Source of the DNA: Coniella vitis
Taxonomy: Eukaryota; Ascomycota; Sordariomycetes; Diaporthales; Schizoparmaceae
NCBI GenBank assembly: GCA_011317545.1
Contig: WUJK01000008.1
Coordinates: 1,116,001-1,180,000 of the forward strand
Direction: 5' to 3'
Length of the DNA: 64,000 nt
The translations under genes were made by a program, and so were the position numbers. The notes beneath the pieces were generated by a model that did not search any database, was not told the origin of the DNA, and saw only the letters and a program-made list of their open reading frames with translations. How positions within the stretch are numbered: position 1 is the stretch's first letter; every line of letters starts with the position of its first letter. Of the stretch, positions 34,261 through 46,500 are shown piece by piece.

Positions 34261-35835
34261 TCGCCCCCCTCCCCCCGGCCCCAAAAGAACAAGTCGCAAG
34301 ACCCCTTGCATGGATACAAAGTTTCTGGAGCAATTTGATGATTGCCATACATCCAGCCCCGTCACCGACTGGGCGGGACGAGGCTTGGGCAGGAACAGGA
34401 TTGTGGCTTGCCTTTGATGACCTTCGCGTGCAAAAATGTGACGCTGCAATTCCTCATAGCTCGTTTGCCCAGCGGATAAGGGCGGTACGCTCTGGGCACT
34501 ATTCGCAAAATGTCCCGTGCTGCCTACCAATTACAGCCTGAGAAGCCAGGGGTGCACGACGGCCCCGTCCACTATGTAGATAGAAGACTCGCTCTTGCTG
34601 TCATGATTGGCCGCATCAGACAGCAAGGAACTCGGATGGCTAGGGGGATCAGCAAAGTCGCCGGGCAGATTATGACAGTAAGTGTTGGGAACTGCGAGTG
34701 AAAAGTGACCGTGATAGCAATGTGACAAATGAAGACATGGACGACACGAAGATGGTGGGCTCGCTTAGCCAAGTTCGCTTAGGCAAAAATGTCTGCAAAA
34801 CGGAACGAAGCGAGACCTCGCGAATCTGTCTTTGGCAGCCATGATGATCTCGCTCGTAGCGCGGGAGCCACAAAGAGCCACAGTTCCAAGTGGGGCGGGC
34901 TCCTGACACTTTCAGGAACGCGCATGGCAGTGGAGACGAGACGGGCGCGCTGAAGTGATAAGCGTGATTTTCTGCACGCGCAAAGGGACACGGAGAAGGG
35001 GTATGGTCATTGCGGCTGGTGGAGTGTGCTGCTGCGAGACAGCGCGGACAATGTCTCGGCTTTTTTTTTTTTTGGTGGTTGTCCCGGCAGCCCGGGCATT
35101 ACCCGCACACTGACACGCATAGAGAGAGAGAGAGAGAGATAGTGAGAGACAGAGAGAGTGAGAATGAGTGCATCAAAGAAAAGGATGGGAAATGCTGGGC
35201 TGGGCCGCATATCTCCCAGCAGGCGAGATTGACAATTTCAGGGAGAGAAAGCCAAAATCGTGGAGCCCTAACGAATCAGTGGGCAACGAAAATTCGTACG
35301 CAGGCGCAACCGAGGCATCTTGTGGCTCTCATGACGAAGGATCGGTGGCCGGCGCGGCAGGGCACTGTGTACTCAATCGCTGCAGTATCCGGCGAGGGGC
35401 CGCTGGCGACGGCCATCGGTGCGCTGCCCTCGAACGGCTCCCGGCCTGGGACTCTGACGGGTGGAGCTGGGTTCTCAAGGTGGCTTAGAGGCCGGTCAAC
35501 GAGATCTGATGGTTGTATGGGAGAGAAGGCGAGTCGTGCGTCAGCGAAGGCTTGAGAATGGCCTGACGCCGGGAGCGAGAGGGTCAGAGGGTGTGTCGCC
35601 GTTATCGAGTCGCGCCGCGCCGCTCCCAAAATGGTTCCCCTCCCAGCTGTTGTCGTCCCTTGTTTGCGCGGATCTGCATAAGGCCAAGCCAAGATTCAAA
35701 GCAACATCCCAGTGTGCTGGCCATCGGGCCGTGTTTCTGTTGCCTTTTGATATCAACATCGCCTGCTTGCTCGCCTCGCCTCGCTCAGATGATCGTGTTC
35801 GTTGCTGAGCCGAGCTCGGACAGGCAGACGTAAGG

Positions 35836-35863
35836 GTGGATGGATGGATGGATGGATGGATGG
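35836..35863. repeat. (GGAT)n microsatellite
   Basis: About six GGAT/TGGA units in a row in the gene-poor spacer. Confidence 0.85.
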
Positions 35864-36157
35864 CTGGACGATCTTACGTCTCGACTGGGAAATTCGGCGC
35901 CTGTGAGCAGAGCTGAAAAAGGGGACACAGAACTGAGGCAGTGGCGGCGCGGCGAGGTAACGTTGTTCTGGCGATGCTGGCAACGGGTGAGGCAAGGCTG
36001 GTCTGGTCTGGTCGTAGGCGACAATGCAAGTGGAAAGCCCTGCGCACCGTTGATCAGTGAGTTTGTTTGGCGTTGCTCCAGCGGGCCCAGCGGGTGCGGA
36101 TAGGCGCTGTAGGCGCGAAACTCTGGGGATCAGAGCGCTGTTGCAGAAGCAGAAGGC

Positions 36158-36187
36158 AAGCAGCAGCAGCAGCAGCAGCAGCAGCAA
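36158..36187. repeat. (CAG)n microsatellite
   Basis: About nine CAG units in a row in the gene-poor spacer. Confidence 0.85.
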
Positions 36188-37715
36188 CGACCAAACCTTC
36201 TCCCGGATTCCGTTCACCTGCAAGCTCTCTTTTCTTTCTAGTCGGGTTCACCTCCAACCTTGCAGGAAAATGAACCCCCCCCCGCGGGCGTGGCAACCCA
36301 TTTATCCAAAATCGGCCCCGACTCCCAACTGCAGGCGCTGCCGCACAAGGCTGACGGACCCCATTCCGCATGCTGCCCCCCAGATGGGGGCCTCCAAGCC
36401 CCATCGTTAGCCGTCTGCCTAGGCGATGCATCCCGGCCAATCGTACGATGTTTGTGAGCACCATCTGCTGCGGGCCACCTCACTCTCAGATCGGTCATGC
36501 CTGGCACCTGCCCATGTCTTGTCGCTTCCTGAGACTGCTCTACAGCGCATCGCCCCTCCGACTCCTTTCGGCGTTTCTTTCGGAACTCATCCACAGACAG
36601 CAAGCAAGAGGCGTCACGGCACCGTCACTCACTGGTCGAGGACGACTTACTCTTCCTCGCCGCCGTGCCTGCCGAGACTTGCACGGCGCGGTTGGCGCCC
36701 CTCGAAAAGCACTGGACCGCTCTTCTTCTCGACGCTTGCTGTTCTGCCAATGTCAACCGTACCAGCTTCTGGGTGGGTGGTGGCTAGGGCTTGCTTCACT
36801 GGGGTTGCTCTGCGGCGGACGACTGGCTGATTGACAGGCGTCCCAACTTGTCGTGCCCCTCTCCATGCCGCCCACGAACGAGTGCCCGAAGCCCGTCGGG
36901 GCACATTCTCTCTGGTCCGCCCTGTGTTTCTCGGCCACACCATCCGCTCCCCTTGCAAGTAAAAGGCCACCACCCCACACCGGCCTTGCCCTAGCCTCTA
37001 TGCCATCCGCACTGCCAGCTGTACAGAGCACATTTGCAATTCAGGGTACCCTGACGCCAAGTGGTTGGTGGACCCTTCTGCTGTCACATCCCGTCGCACG
37101 GGTTTTCCCGTCATTGTGGGGGAAACCTGTCTGCCTGTGCGTCTCACATCTTGCAACCGTTCATAGTGTGCTGAGCAATGGTCACACCCGGCCCCATGAT
37201 CGTCGATCTGTGGAACTCTCCACCTGCTGCATTAGCTGGTCGTACAAGCGCCGGTCTCGAAGACTACTCAGAGAACTACCAAGTACATGGGACCACGTCC
37301 AGATGCTTAACACGACGTTGAAGCAAAGTCACAGCTCGCTCCTTCAATGATTGCTCGGATTTCCCCTTCCAAGCTGTACAATCTATCCTGTATAGATGGA
37401 CACGTCAACAAGACCTTGATCATTACGCATCCAAGCCCTCTCGCATCCTGGAGGTCAGTTACAGAAGATACCGTTTCCAGTGCCCGCTTCTTGTCGACGA
37501 AAATGGGTGCCCAGAGGCCCTGAAAAATATATATATATATATTAGCCGAATCCAATGCGCTGGGTCACATTGCCGTGCCAGATCTACACTGGCATGGCCT
37601 TCAAGACAGTAAGTACTTGACATACGCTGTGTCCAATCATGGACAATAAGGAACTCGACTTCCAGTGCCGCCCCTCAATACGCATTCCGTTCCGTCTTGT
37701 TGTTCAAAGAGACCT

Positions 37716-38996
37716 TCACTTTCGTCGCGGAGGAGGAGCCCGAAGAGTCATGGCTGCGTCCCGGTTGGCCTCACGATTCCAATGGCGGGGCACCCACCAG
37801 ATGGAGACTTGAACACCCCATCCAACCTGGAGCTGGTTGAGCAGGCCGAGGATTTCGTTCCACAGATCCCAGTCTCGCACACGGGAGTTCTCAGAGGCCA
37901 CCCAGCCCTTACGTATCCATGTGTACACCCTGTACGCGCGCAAAAATGCATCAGCAAAGTCAACTCTATGCCATTAGCAGGCGAGGCCGGCTTACCACTC
38001 TGTCAGGCCCCGCATCAAAGCCTCGGAATCTGACTTGAGGATAAGGCACTGCATCTTGTGCTTCCCGGGAAGAAGTTGCTGCTTCAAGATGCGCAATGCA
38101 ATCCTCAGAGCGGCGGCGCAGGCCTCGAGCTCGCTCCTGGCCAGACTCATGAAGTGGCCTTTGACAGGTAGCAGCGCACGGCCATTTATATTGAGCTCGT
38201 TGTTTGGGCCAACAAAAACAGCAAATCCCGAGCGTGGGCCAGGATAGGCATACATTTCTGATTTGTAGGCACCAGCGATACCCATGACAAGAGAGTCGAC
38301 GTGGTAGAGTGGGGTCGGGAAGCCTGTTTCGGGGTCGGAATAGCACTCATAAATGAATGTATCGCCAGGTGAGCGCTCAATCCTGTCTAGAAATACACTC
38401 CAGTCAATACTACATCCCATGTACTGAGAGGGACGCTGAAAGCCTCGACATGGTCAGGATTTGGAATGAGCCTGGTCTGTCTGGATGAATTTTGGGGGTG
38501 GTGATTGGCCCATCAAAGTAAATTTGACCAAAACAAATACAGCTTACAGTGATTTGCCTTCCTCGCAGTGGGATCCGTCATTGGATCATAGGTGATGATA
38601 GGCGTGTACAGCAGTGCCCTAAAGTTGTTAGATAAGCTTCTGCATGGAGCATCTCTCCATTCCCCCAACAGCTAGCACAAAGTATGGTTGCAAACACTCA
38701 CATTGCGTGCTTGTGGCTTTGCGTACACAACGCACACCTTTGAGCTACCTTGGCGATGTTTCCAACGGCGGGATCGGTGGTGAGGCTGGCAACTGGTAGA
38801 GGGTCCCGATGGCGAGGATGCGCGCTGTGTAAGTGTTAAGACAAACACAACAAGATGGGCGGGCGTGCTCGGTCAGTTGCTCGGTTCGGTCTTGGTTGTA
38901 ACCCCTGCGTACCGCCGAATAGAGATAGTGAGTATTATAGCATAAACAGGTTGGAAATATGCAATTAACTGACTGCAGAGCTTGACTGCTGGGCAT
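37716..38996 (-). CDS. RNase H-like domain protein, active site degenerate
   Basis: Predicted 292-residue protein. Exons: 38974-38996 (tentative), 38702-38824, 38548-38618, 37996-38443, 37716-37929. The last four are linked by GT-AG introns with matching phases; the first 8-residue exon is a guess that keeps frame. The N-terminal part has RCALCTQSHKHAM, a small Cys/His motif as in other fungal RNase H-like proteins. The RNase H fold is recognizable: GIAGAYKSE, then RSGFAVF, ARSELEACAAAL (Glu177), LILKSDSEAL (Asp211), GLTEWVYTWIRKGW across the last intron, and WWVPRHWNREAN. Two of the four catalytic carboxylates are replaced: Ala129 where the first Asp of the DGA motif is expected, and Asn277 in place of the last Asp. 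It is therefore probably not an active ribonuclease, or is a decaying copy. Confidence 0.72.
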
Positions 38997-40078
38997 CCCG
39001 GTGCTGGTAAGAGACTGGCATAAATGACGGTGAAGTCGATTTATCGGTGGAGAGGCAATCGATAGGATCAGGTAAGAAGAGGTTCAGCGAGCAAAGAGAC
39101 TGGCATAAAAGACAACCGACGAGTATCAGGCCCTTGGAGTCAAGGACGAGCTCAATGCCTTCTAAGTGCAGCCTGTTGTGATTATTGAAGGAGATGGTCC
39201 TGTGCAAATTGTTGCCAATCGTGCTTAGAATGGCAGGAAATTCAAGCGAAGCAGGATAAGAGAAAAAGAGGAGAGAGCAGCGGTAGGATGATTGCATGTG
39301 CAGGCAGTGCCTAGATAGGAAGTAGATGGGTTGCAAGATAGGCCGATAAATCGGTTAAATGACTGTGAGGAAGGAAAAACATAAGGACAGAGGCGAACCA
39401 GAAGGGGGGGGGGGCATAAGAATACAAACGCGTCAAAGACGCGTCAAGGTGGAATCACTTCCAAGCTTCCTCGAGACTCTACACTTACTGCCCACCTACC
39501 TACCCAAGTACCTAAACAACCCTCAGAACCCCACAGGTACCTACCGACAGTACCCCAAAGATGGTCTACATTAGAATGCAGGAGCCAGTCAACTACCTGT
39601 CGACAGCCCTACTCTGGACCTTCCTCCTTGCAACCCGTCTTGTCCAGGCACCAGTCCTGGGTGGGCAAAAGCCCTCACTCACCCTCACGCATTCCATGAT
39701 AATTGCCCTCCTAGGCAGATACCCAGATAGGTTTGCCCATATCATGAGCTGTTCAGAATTCTATTGAGCCAATGTTGAATCTCCACATTAATTTACATAT
39801 GCACTTAATGGAGGTAAAGGGCAGACTAAAGTATCCAAACGAATTCGACTACGACTTTCGATCTACAAGAGAAAACGACCCAAGCGATTCGGGAAAATAG
39901 TTTCAAAAGCACTGTTACAAAGATTCCTAGGCAAGTCTCCCGAGCCCTATTGAAAATATATTACGCGCCATTCTGTATTCATTTGGTCTTTTCCCCTTCC
40001 TCTCAGCTTCATGACTTGACTTCATGACCGATAGCAACCAAAGCCAACGTGCGTTCATGGGTGCCTCTCGCAAATAAT
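38997..40078. other. Spacer between RNase H-like and C2H2 factor genes
   Basis: About 1.1 kb. Imperfect CTACCTACC/CCTACC repeats lie near 39490-39550 and a G-run at about 39402-39413. No gene is supported. Confidence 0.5.
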
Positions 40079-43000
40079 CTAGTCCAACGACGTGATCGAT
40101 GTGCGCCCTATTGATCCTTGTCCTCTTGGCTTATCGATAATATTCGAGTACACCTCCAAGCCATGGCCCATTGTCTTGACAAGTTCAAAAATATGCTCGC
40201 CTTTGAATGTCTTGGCCCATATGCGCAAGACAGCGGACGCAAGCTGGCGCAGTTTGGCCGAATCGTTGAGTGAGGCATCGTTTCTGCCCTGGTGATGGTG
40301 ATGGTGCGCTGACTGGAGCGGCTCCGTAGACGCAGCAGCCAGCGAAGGATCGATGGGCACGGCGTACTCGGTCTCGTCGACAATTGTCTTGATGGATGCC
40401 AGGATGGACTTTTCTTCGGGTGTCAAGGCTTGGTTCGGGCCCATCGAAGCGAGCGTAATGAGCCATTTGGCAAGCAAAACAGCACATTCTAAATTGCACA
40501 CTGCAGGAGTGCTCGTCAGTGGGTGGCCACCCAAAGAATCATCATCATCACCAGCATCATCGCCATCATCGACAACAACAATACTACCAAAACTGCCATG
40601 ACAATCACCACCGCCTAGAGGCGAAAAGGAAATATTGTGCTCACGAGAATGCTGCATGCTCCACTCTAGTGATTTTGTTCTGGCAATGTAGTTAATACCA
40701 GCCTTGACGAGCATCGCAAGTGCATGCACTGCTTGGAGAATGGCCTTGTTCAGACGCGAGCCTCGGGGAAGCAAAGGCATGTTGTTGAAGATGTTGGCAG
40801 CAATATACGGGTCACGGCTCTCAAGAGCACGTGCTGGGCTCAGGTCCGTGTGCAGTCGTATATGCGCAAGTCTAGACAAGGCCGTAGCATCAAAAGCCAC
40901 TGGCCCGCCGGGGCTTGCATCATTGCCCATTTGCTGGGCAGCCTGACTTATTCTCATGCGATGTTCCTCAAAGCCCGCTTGCCAGCTCCGCAGGGCCTGT
41001 GTAACTTGTTCGACATCCTGCTCCCGTAGGCCGCCATTGTCGTACGGTATAATGTTGGCAAAGGGGCTCTGCGGCGAGACAAAGGAGGTCTGCTTGACAA
41101 AATAGATATGCTGTATCAGTGCATGTATCATGACATAATTACCCAATGTTGATAGGGTGTTTGAGGAACCGCCATTCTGTCGGCCAAGTAGCCTCGTCAA
41201 GGCATCTTGAAAGGGTATTTCGACATGTGGTATCGATTGTCGTGCTTCTCGCCATTGCCACGCGTTCTCTGACCTCCAGAGCTTTGAAGGACTCGGCAAA
41301 TTCATGCTAATTTCAGAAGTCACTAGAACGGGCGGGCTGTTGTAAGCGATGCTACACAAATTAAAGTAGCAATAAGCGATTAGCATTGTTCGAATGCTGC
41401 CCTCATATCTCACCCACGTTTCCCAGTCGTTGATCTGTTGATGTTCACGGACGAGTCCCTCGTCGCGTATGAGAAGGGCAAGCTGACTTTGCAAGGACAA
41501 GGCATCCTGCAAGATGGCCTTGGCCCCCCAGAGCCCGACCGAGAAAAGCAATAAAAGTGCTTGGATCGTCTCTAACCGCGACTGAGGGTTGTTGGGAGAA
41601 CTGTATGAACATTAGCCTAAAGTGAAGCTGTAAAGAAAGCATTGATATCACATACTATGGCTCGCGGTGAGTCTCTTGCGTTATTGGGCGGTCGGAGTGC
41701 ACCGAGGTGAATGAGTGTCGGAAGCCAGAGCTAGGCGATGCTCTTGTCGAGTGAGGACTGTAGGCCGCAGGAGTGGGAAGCAACGTGTGCACCTCATGGC
41801 TATGCCGTCTTCGAATCTGCTCGACTGCAACAGACTTGGCGGCGTACCAAAGTGCATTGCCTCTGTGACTCTCAAAACGGTACTGTGCCCCTACAGAAGC
41901 AATCGCAAGCAGTAGCTCTGGAGCCATCTCCGTCGGCGACAATGTTGGGATGTGTAAAAAGGGGAGATGCTCTTGGAAGCCGCCAATATAACCCTCGAGG
42001 TATCTCGTTAGAGTATGTCGTGATGGAAAGACAAAGTCCGTGGGTAGAACACTTGAAAATTCGTCTAAACGATTCTTGATGGTTCCGTGATCACCGGCTG
42101 AGATCCTCCATGCTGGTGCCTTCATTCCGTCCTCTTGCATTCTATTGATCCCATCCGCTGAGCTTTCTGGGGCGAGAGACGGGAATCTGGATGGAAAGGA
42201 AGACCCCGAGCCACGAGGCCACACACTAAAGGTCTGGTCAGAATCCACTGCGGCCGGCAAAAAATGCGACTGTGAGCTGATGTCGTCCATGAAAAGGTCA
42301 TAGCTCTCAAAAGGCGTATGCTGAGGTCCTGAAGTGATGGGGAAAGGAGCTGCCGTGACCGGAAAAGAGGCCGAGGTTATCGGAAAGGCTGCTGAGCTGA
42401 CTGCAAAGGGTGCAGATGTGACGGGAAATGGTGTAGAGTAGACTGCAGGATCCGGCTCGCGGCCACGATCACCATATGGCGGCAGACCATCGGCTCTACC
42501 CAAACCGGGTTGCGCTTGGTTCATGTCGGGCATCATGGCTTGCATGGGGTTTATATCCCCACCAGAGGCAAGGTGAGTCGCCGCATCTGAAAGGAGGTCA
42601 AGATTACAAGCTGTAGCTGGTCTCGGTGCTATACGGGAATCCGGAGGCAGAGTGGAGACTACTGCCGACATTGTAACATCAGGTGCAGAGCCAAAGGATG
42701 GCTGGCCGTGCTGTGATGGCACGCCGAGCATTTCGGTATCAGGCTGGCTCTTTGTGGGACTGACTTGCATGGTGGCCGTAGAGGTTCTTCTCTGCCGTGC
42801 GGTCGAGCCTGCAACGCCATCCTTGTTTCCATCGCTGAGATGCACAAGTTTCTCGTGGCGGACGAGCAGATCTCTGATGTCCATGTAAGCATGTTTCGAT
42901 GGTGGCAATGGCGCAAGGCAAGGCGACGTGGAAAGGTGACAAGACGGATGAACCTGGTGATGACAATACTGTATGTTTGTCAAAGAGACCACCAGATAAG

Positions 43001-43548
43001 GTCTAAGGGATCTATGGTCGGAAACGGTTGTTCCGACCCTAGGCGTGCTGTGGAGAAGAGCCAAGGGACAGCAGGCATCTTTATATCTCAATAATGAATT
43101 TGGGGTAGCTTTAACAAGAGAAAAGGAAATGCAATCTAACTTTGAAGACCGTGAGGGGCTTCTAGCAAGAACGCCTTGCAGCGTCAGGGGATAAAGGCAC
43201 ATGAGAGGGGGGAAAAGGGAAAAAAAGAAAAGCAAGAAAAGTACAAGGCCAAGCACGATACTCACCTTCTGCCAAAACTCTTTCCACAGTTTTCCCAGTT
43301 GCAAGCAAACGGTTTCTCCTTGGTGTGCGTCCTTTCATGTCTTTGGACGTGTTCCACCCTCCTACATTGATGCACACACACAAGTAAGCCAAATTCAACG
43401 TCTTTAGAGATAAGGGACCTGAAGCTCACCGGAACCATTTGTTACAATAACGACAAGGCAGAGTCTTGGGCTTGGGTTGTTTGATATCCACTACACCATC
43501 CACGCCACCCGGGGCACCTGCCCCCTGTGGAGACTGAACAGACATCAT
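40079..43548 (-). CDS. C2H2 zinc-finger transcription factor with fungal-specific domain
   Basis: Predicted 984-residue nuclear factor. Exons: 43430-43548, 43266-43361, 41656-42873, 40079-41600; introns 68, 392 and 55 bp; frame closes exactly. Two tandem C2H2 fingers are assembled across introns: LPCRYCNKWFR plus RVEHVQRHERTH (linker TKEKPFAC), then CNWENCGKSFGRR plus DLLVRHEKLVH. The central part (about 120-370) is Ser/Pro-rich with a striking run of six or so near-identical SAPFPITS/SAAFPVTS-like units (plus 42330-42440). The fungal_trans domain follows (RYLEGYIGGFQEHLPFLHIPTL, LLLFSVGLWG). An acidic Asp-rich run and a His-rich run occur late. The architecture (two N-terminal C2H2 fingers plus fungal_trans) is that of ADR1/AmdX-type regulators, but I cannot assign an orthologue. 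A second Met just upstream of exon 3 (42884) is in frame with it. Confidence 0.88.
42327..42440 (-). repeat. Coding tandem repeat in C2H2 factor
   Basis: About six degenerate copies of an 8-residue unit of the form S-A-x-F-P-I/V-T/S-S are encoded in a row. They lie in the linker between the zinc fingers and the fungal-specific domain. Confidence 0.7.
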
Positions 43549-46500
43549 TTTGAAAAATTGGGTACGGGTGTGTGTTCACAAGACGCGATCTCACCCGGTC
43601 GAACTGAGGTGATCAGGGCGGAGGAAAGGCTGAGACAAAGAGATCGCCAAAATGACAACAACCCAAGAGCAGAGAGTTGTCACAGAGGTGTAGGTGTTTG
43701 AATAAGCGTGTGCTCTGGGATTGCATAACAGTGGAGATTGGATTGCTATCGTTCTGATCCTTATTTGGCCATTAGAGCATAGAGTAATCTGGACTCCGAG
43801 GTTGCAAAACCGGAAAGGGTACAAGCGCAACAGAGGGGTTCAAAGACGGGATAGCGCCAAGGCACAAGTGTTGGCGACTAACACAGCTTCAAAGCTTGAC
43901 CGGGTGCCGAGGGAGGACGAGGGCGGTTTGCAGGGTTCAAGTCGATATTGAGTACTCGGTGACTGCAGAAAGATCGACACTGCGGTCTGTATAAGCAAGG
44001 AAGATCAGCGCCTGCAAAGAAAGCGAGCGAGTAGATCACCATGTGCGCGTGTCCGAACATGGGGCAGAGAGCGCATTGGAATTCTTCAAATCTCCAGGGA
44101 ATATGAAGACGGGTGCCAGATGAAACTGTGATGACTGTGCCGAACTTGGAGTAATGGCCAAATTGCTGGGTAAGATAGAGCGGGGAAATGGGGCAATACG
44201 CCTTGTAAGTTCAATTCTTCGGCAGTGGTCTCCAGGTAGCCACACCTTGTGGTTGTTCCGAGAGACGCGCCCGCGTGGCCTGAATCTGGCAAGGATAGGA
44301 CGAGTATGTCTCAGTTGAGGCAAGATGCGGGCTACGGCGCACGCCGGTCCACGAGCTCAAATGAAAATGAGCACAATATGAGGGCCTAGGCAAAGTGGAA
44401 AATCTGCGTGCTAACAATAACAACAAGAAATACACAAGGGGACGAACCAGGGACTTGGTTTGAAGCTTCTTCGGGGACTGAGGCGCGAGGAAAGACCAAG
44501 TCTTACAATGGTCGCGCGACGTCTAAACAAACTGCTACATGAATAGGGAATCAGAAATCCGGACGCTACAGCGTGTAAACTCCATCAGAAGACACAAGTA
44601 AATTGGGGGAAGGGAAATGAGCAGAGACATACAGTGTACTATGCGCGATGTAATTATGATCTTGTTCCTTATTAGCTCCTCGGAGACCCCTCTCAGCTTG
44701 CCTTCTCCAACAGGTTGAGGCAGGCCTTGGAGGATTGAACTCAGTGTTGCTGGTCCGTTGTCGAGGAGACGCGCTTGACTCGACGAAGTAGAGGCGCTGG
44801 TTTCGGGTTGCGCATCCGCCTGGCTGTACCCGAACAAGATCTGGGGGGGGGACTACGATTGGGGGGCGACAAACACTTGGCTAGGCTTGGGCGCGGGATG
44901 GCGTGGTTGGTGTTATTATGGAGAAGCAGATAGGAGATGTAGATCAGGTGAGAAGGCCCAGAGGGCTGAGTGTAGGCTGAGGCAGCCACTGGAACAACAG
45001 CGGGAGAAAGGCGGGGTCAGCAACCAAGGGCCAAGCAAGAAGCGAAGGGAAAGAAGATGTTGAAGACCAGAGAGGAGGGAGAGAAAGAACTGAGAGACAA
45101 ACAAGTAGCGCGGCTAGCCGCGTGATCAGGCTCCAAGCTAACAAGAATGAAGGCTGCTGCAGAGTTGACCGTGCTACAGAAATCCGAACAAAGACGGGGC
45201 AGCAGCAAGAAAGGCTGGGTGCTTGGAGTCGCAAAAGTTTGGATGGACGCTGAACGGATAAGTTTGCAACGCAGCGCAGCGCAACCATAAGGCCGGCTAA
45301 GTCGATTGTCTGAGTAGAGGTGCTGCAGCGACGCTGGCGCTGGAGCCGGGGATTGGTGGTGCTAGGCGTGGAGAAGCTTTGAGAATCGAGGTGCTGGCGG
45401 AGCGTCAGAGGTGGAGCGTCGAGGGCAGAATGTCGTCGTGCTCCGCAGTAGAGCTGCAGATTGGAAAGAGAGTGGAGGGAAAGAGGTGGGTGAGAATGCG
45501 GAGGTGGAGACGGCAGCTTGGGCGGGAGAACATGTGAGTGGGCAGCGCTCGGGCTGCCCCAGGTCTGGCCTTCCAGTTTGCTTCCCAGGGTGCGGGGCAA
45601 TGCAGACCGGGGCATTCGGGGGTGGGGGGGTTTGTGGGTCCCACCTGCTCACCTGCCCACTTACGTTGGGAGGGTATGTTTGGACGAAGTGCTATCTGTA
45701 CTATGTACTATGGATCATAGTACCTGCTACCTGGCAGGCCTAGGTACACGGTACATAGTAGTGTCACGACCAAGTTTGCGGCTTCTTGGCAGTTGCCAGC
45801 TAGCGCGGACCTGCCCGCGAAAGACCACACAAGGCTTCGATTGCTCGTGCACTCAATGTAATATGCACGTGACATAGACGTTCATGCCTCTTAATGAATG
45901 CCGTCGGTGGAATGAATAAAACATTTTGCATCTTGAGAGCCCCAACGGCCTGCCCCCGATTAGTCGTTCGGGTGTCATGATCAGGCGACATGGTCTTTGG
46001 TTCAAACTCCGGGGTACGTACCCAGCTGCAGTGTGCTGGTTGGCCCTTCGGATCCGAAGCGGATGGACGAAAATAGCAGGAAACAACACTGCCAGGTCCA
46101 TACTTGCAGTAGAATTGTGATGAACGGGGTCCCGACTGGCGGGCGAACAATGCCACCGAATCCGACCACATACAACTATGTAGTACGGCTTGACGGACCA
46201 TCTTGGGGCGAAATAACAGCACAGGGCAACATTGGAAAGAGGGGTTGCACTTGCCCGCCTCGGCATTCAGACATCAGTGTCACAGGTCCAAGGCTCCAGT
46301 GAAAATTCGCATGACCCATGTCGTCGATCTGCGGATGCACGGCCCCAAGCCAAGCAGATGCGAGCACTGCACTTTGGAGCCAATCACTGCGACCATGTAG
46401 CTCGGTGTGCTTTGTCATTGTTTTCTGAGCCGCAGATCCGGCGGCTCGAATGTCATCATCACTGCTGGAAGTCTTGGGATTCCATCTGAACACTAATGCC

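Larger units (their letters stand above)
33347..37715. other. 4.4-kb gene-poor spacer rich in microsatellites
   Basis: GC-rich, with many overlapping frames on both strands but none with a domain, signal peptide or consistent exon chain. Microsatellites: (CA)n at 34214-34258, (GA)n at about 35118-35140, (TGGA)n at about 35836-35863, (CAG)n at about 36158-36187 and (TA)n near 37533-37543. The segment next to 33346 is the promoter and leader of the Zn2Cys6 gene. A non-coding RNA or long leader is possible but not visible. Confidence 0.45.

Noticed and set aside
36370..36834. Pair of long overlapping plus-strand frames in the 33-37 kb spacer
   Set aside because: Neither has a domain or splice-supported continuation, and composition matches the surrounding GC-rich spacer.
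41655..43304. Single 549-codon frame reading through the long intron of the C2H2 factor
   Set aside because: It starts in the wrong phase relative to the zinc-finger exon; splicing from GTGAGT at 43265 to ATCAG at 42874 restores a perfect second finger.
44944..45615. 223-codon minus-strand frame
   Set aside because: Ser/Leu/Pro low complexity, overlapped by other open frames, no exon partners; best explained as upstream leader or promoter DNA of the C2H2 factor gene.
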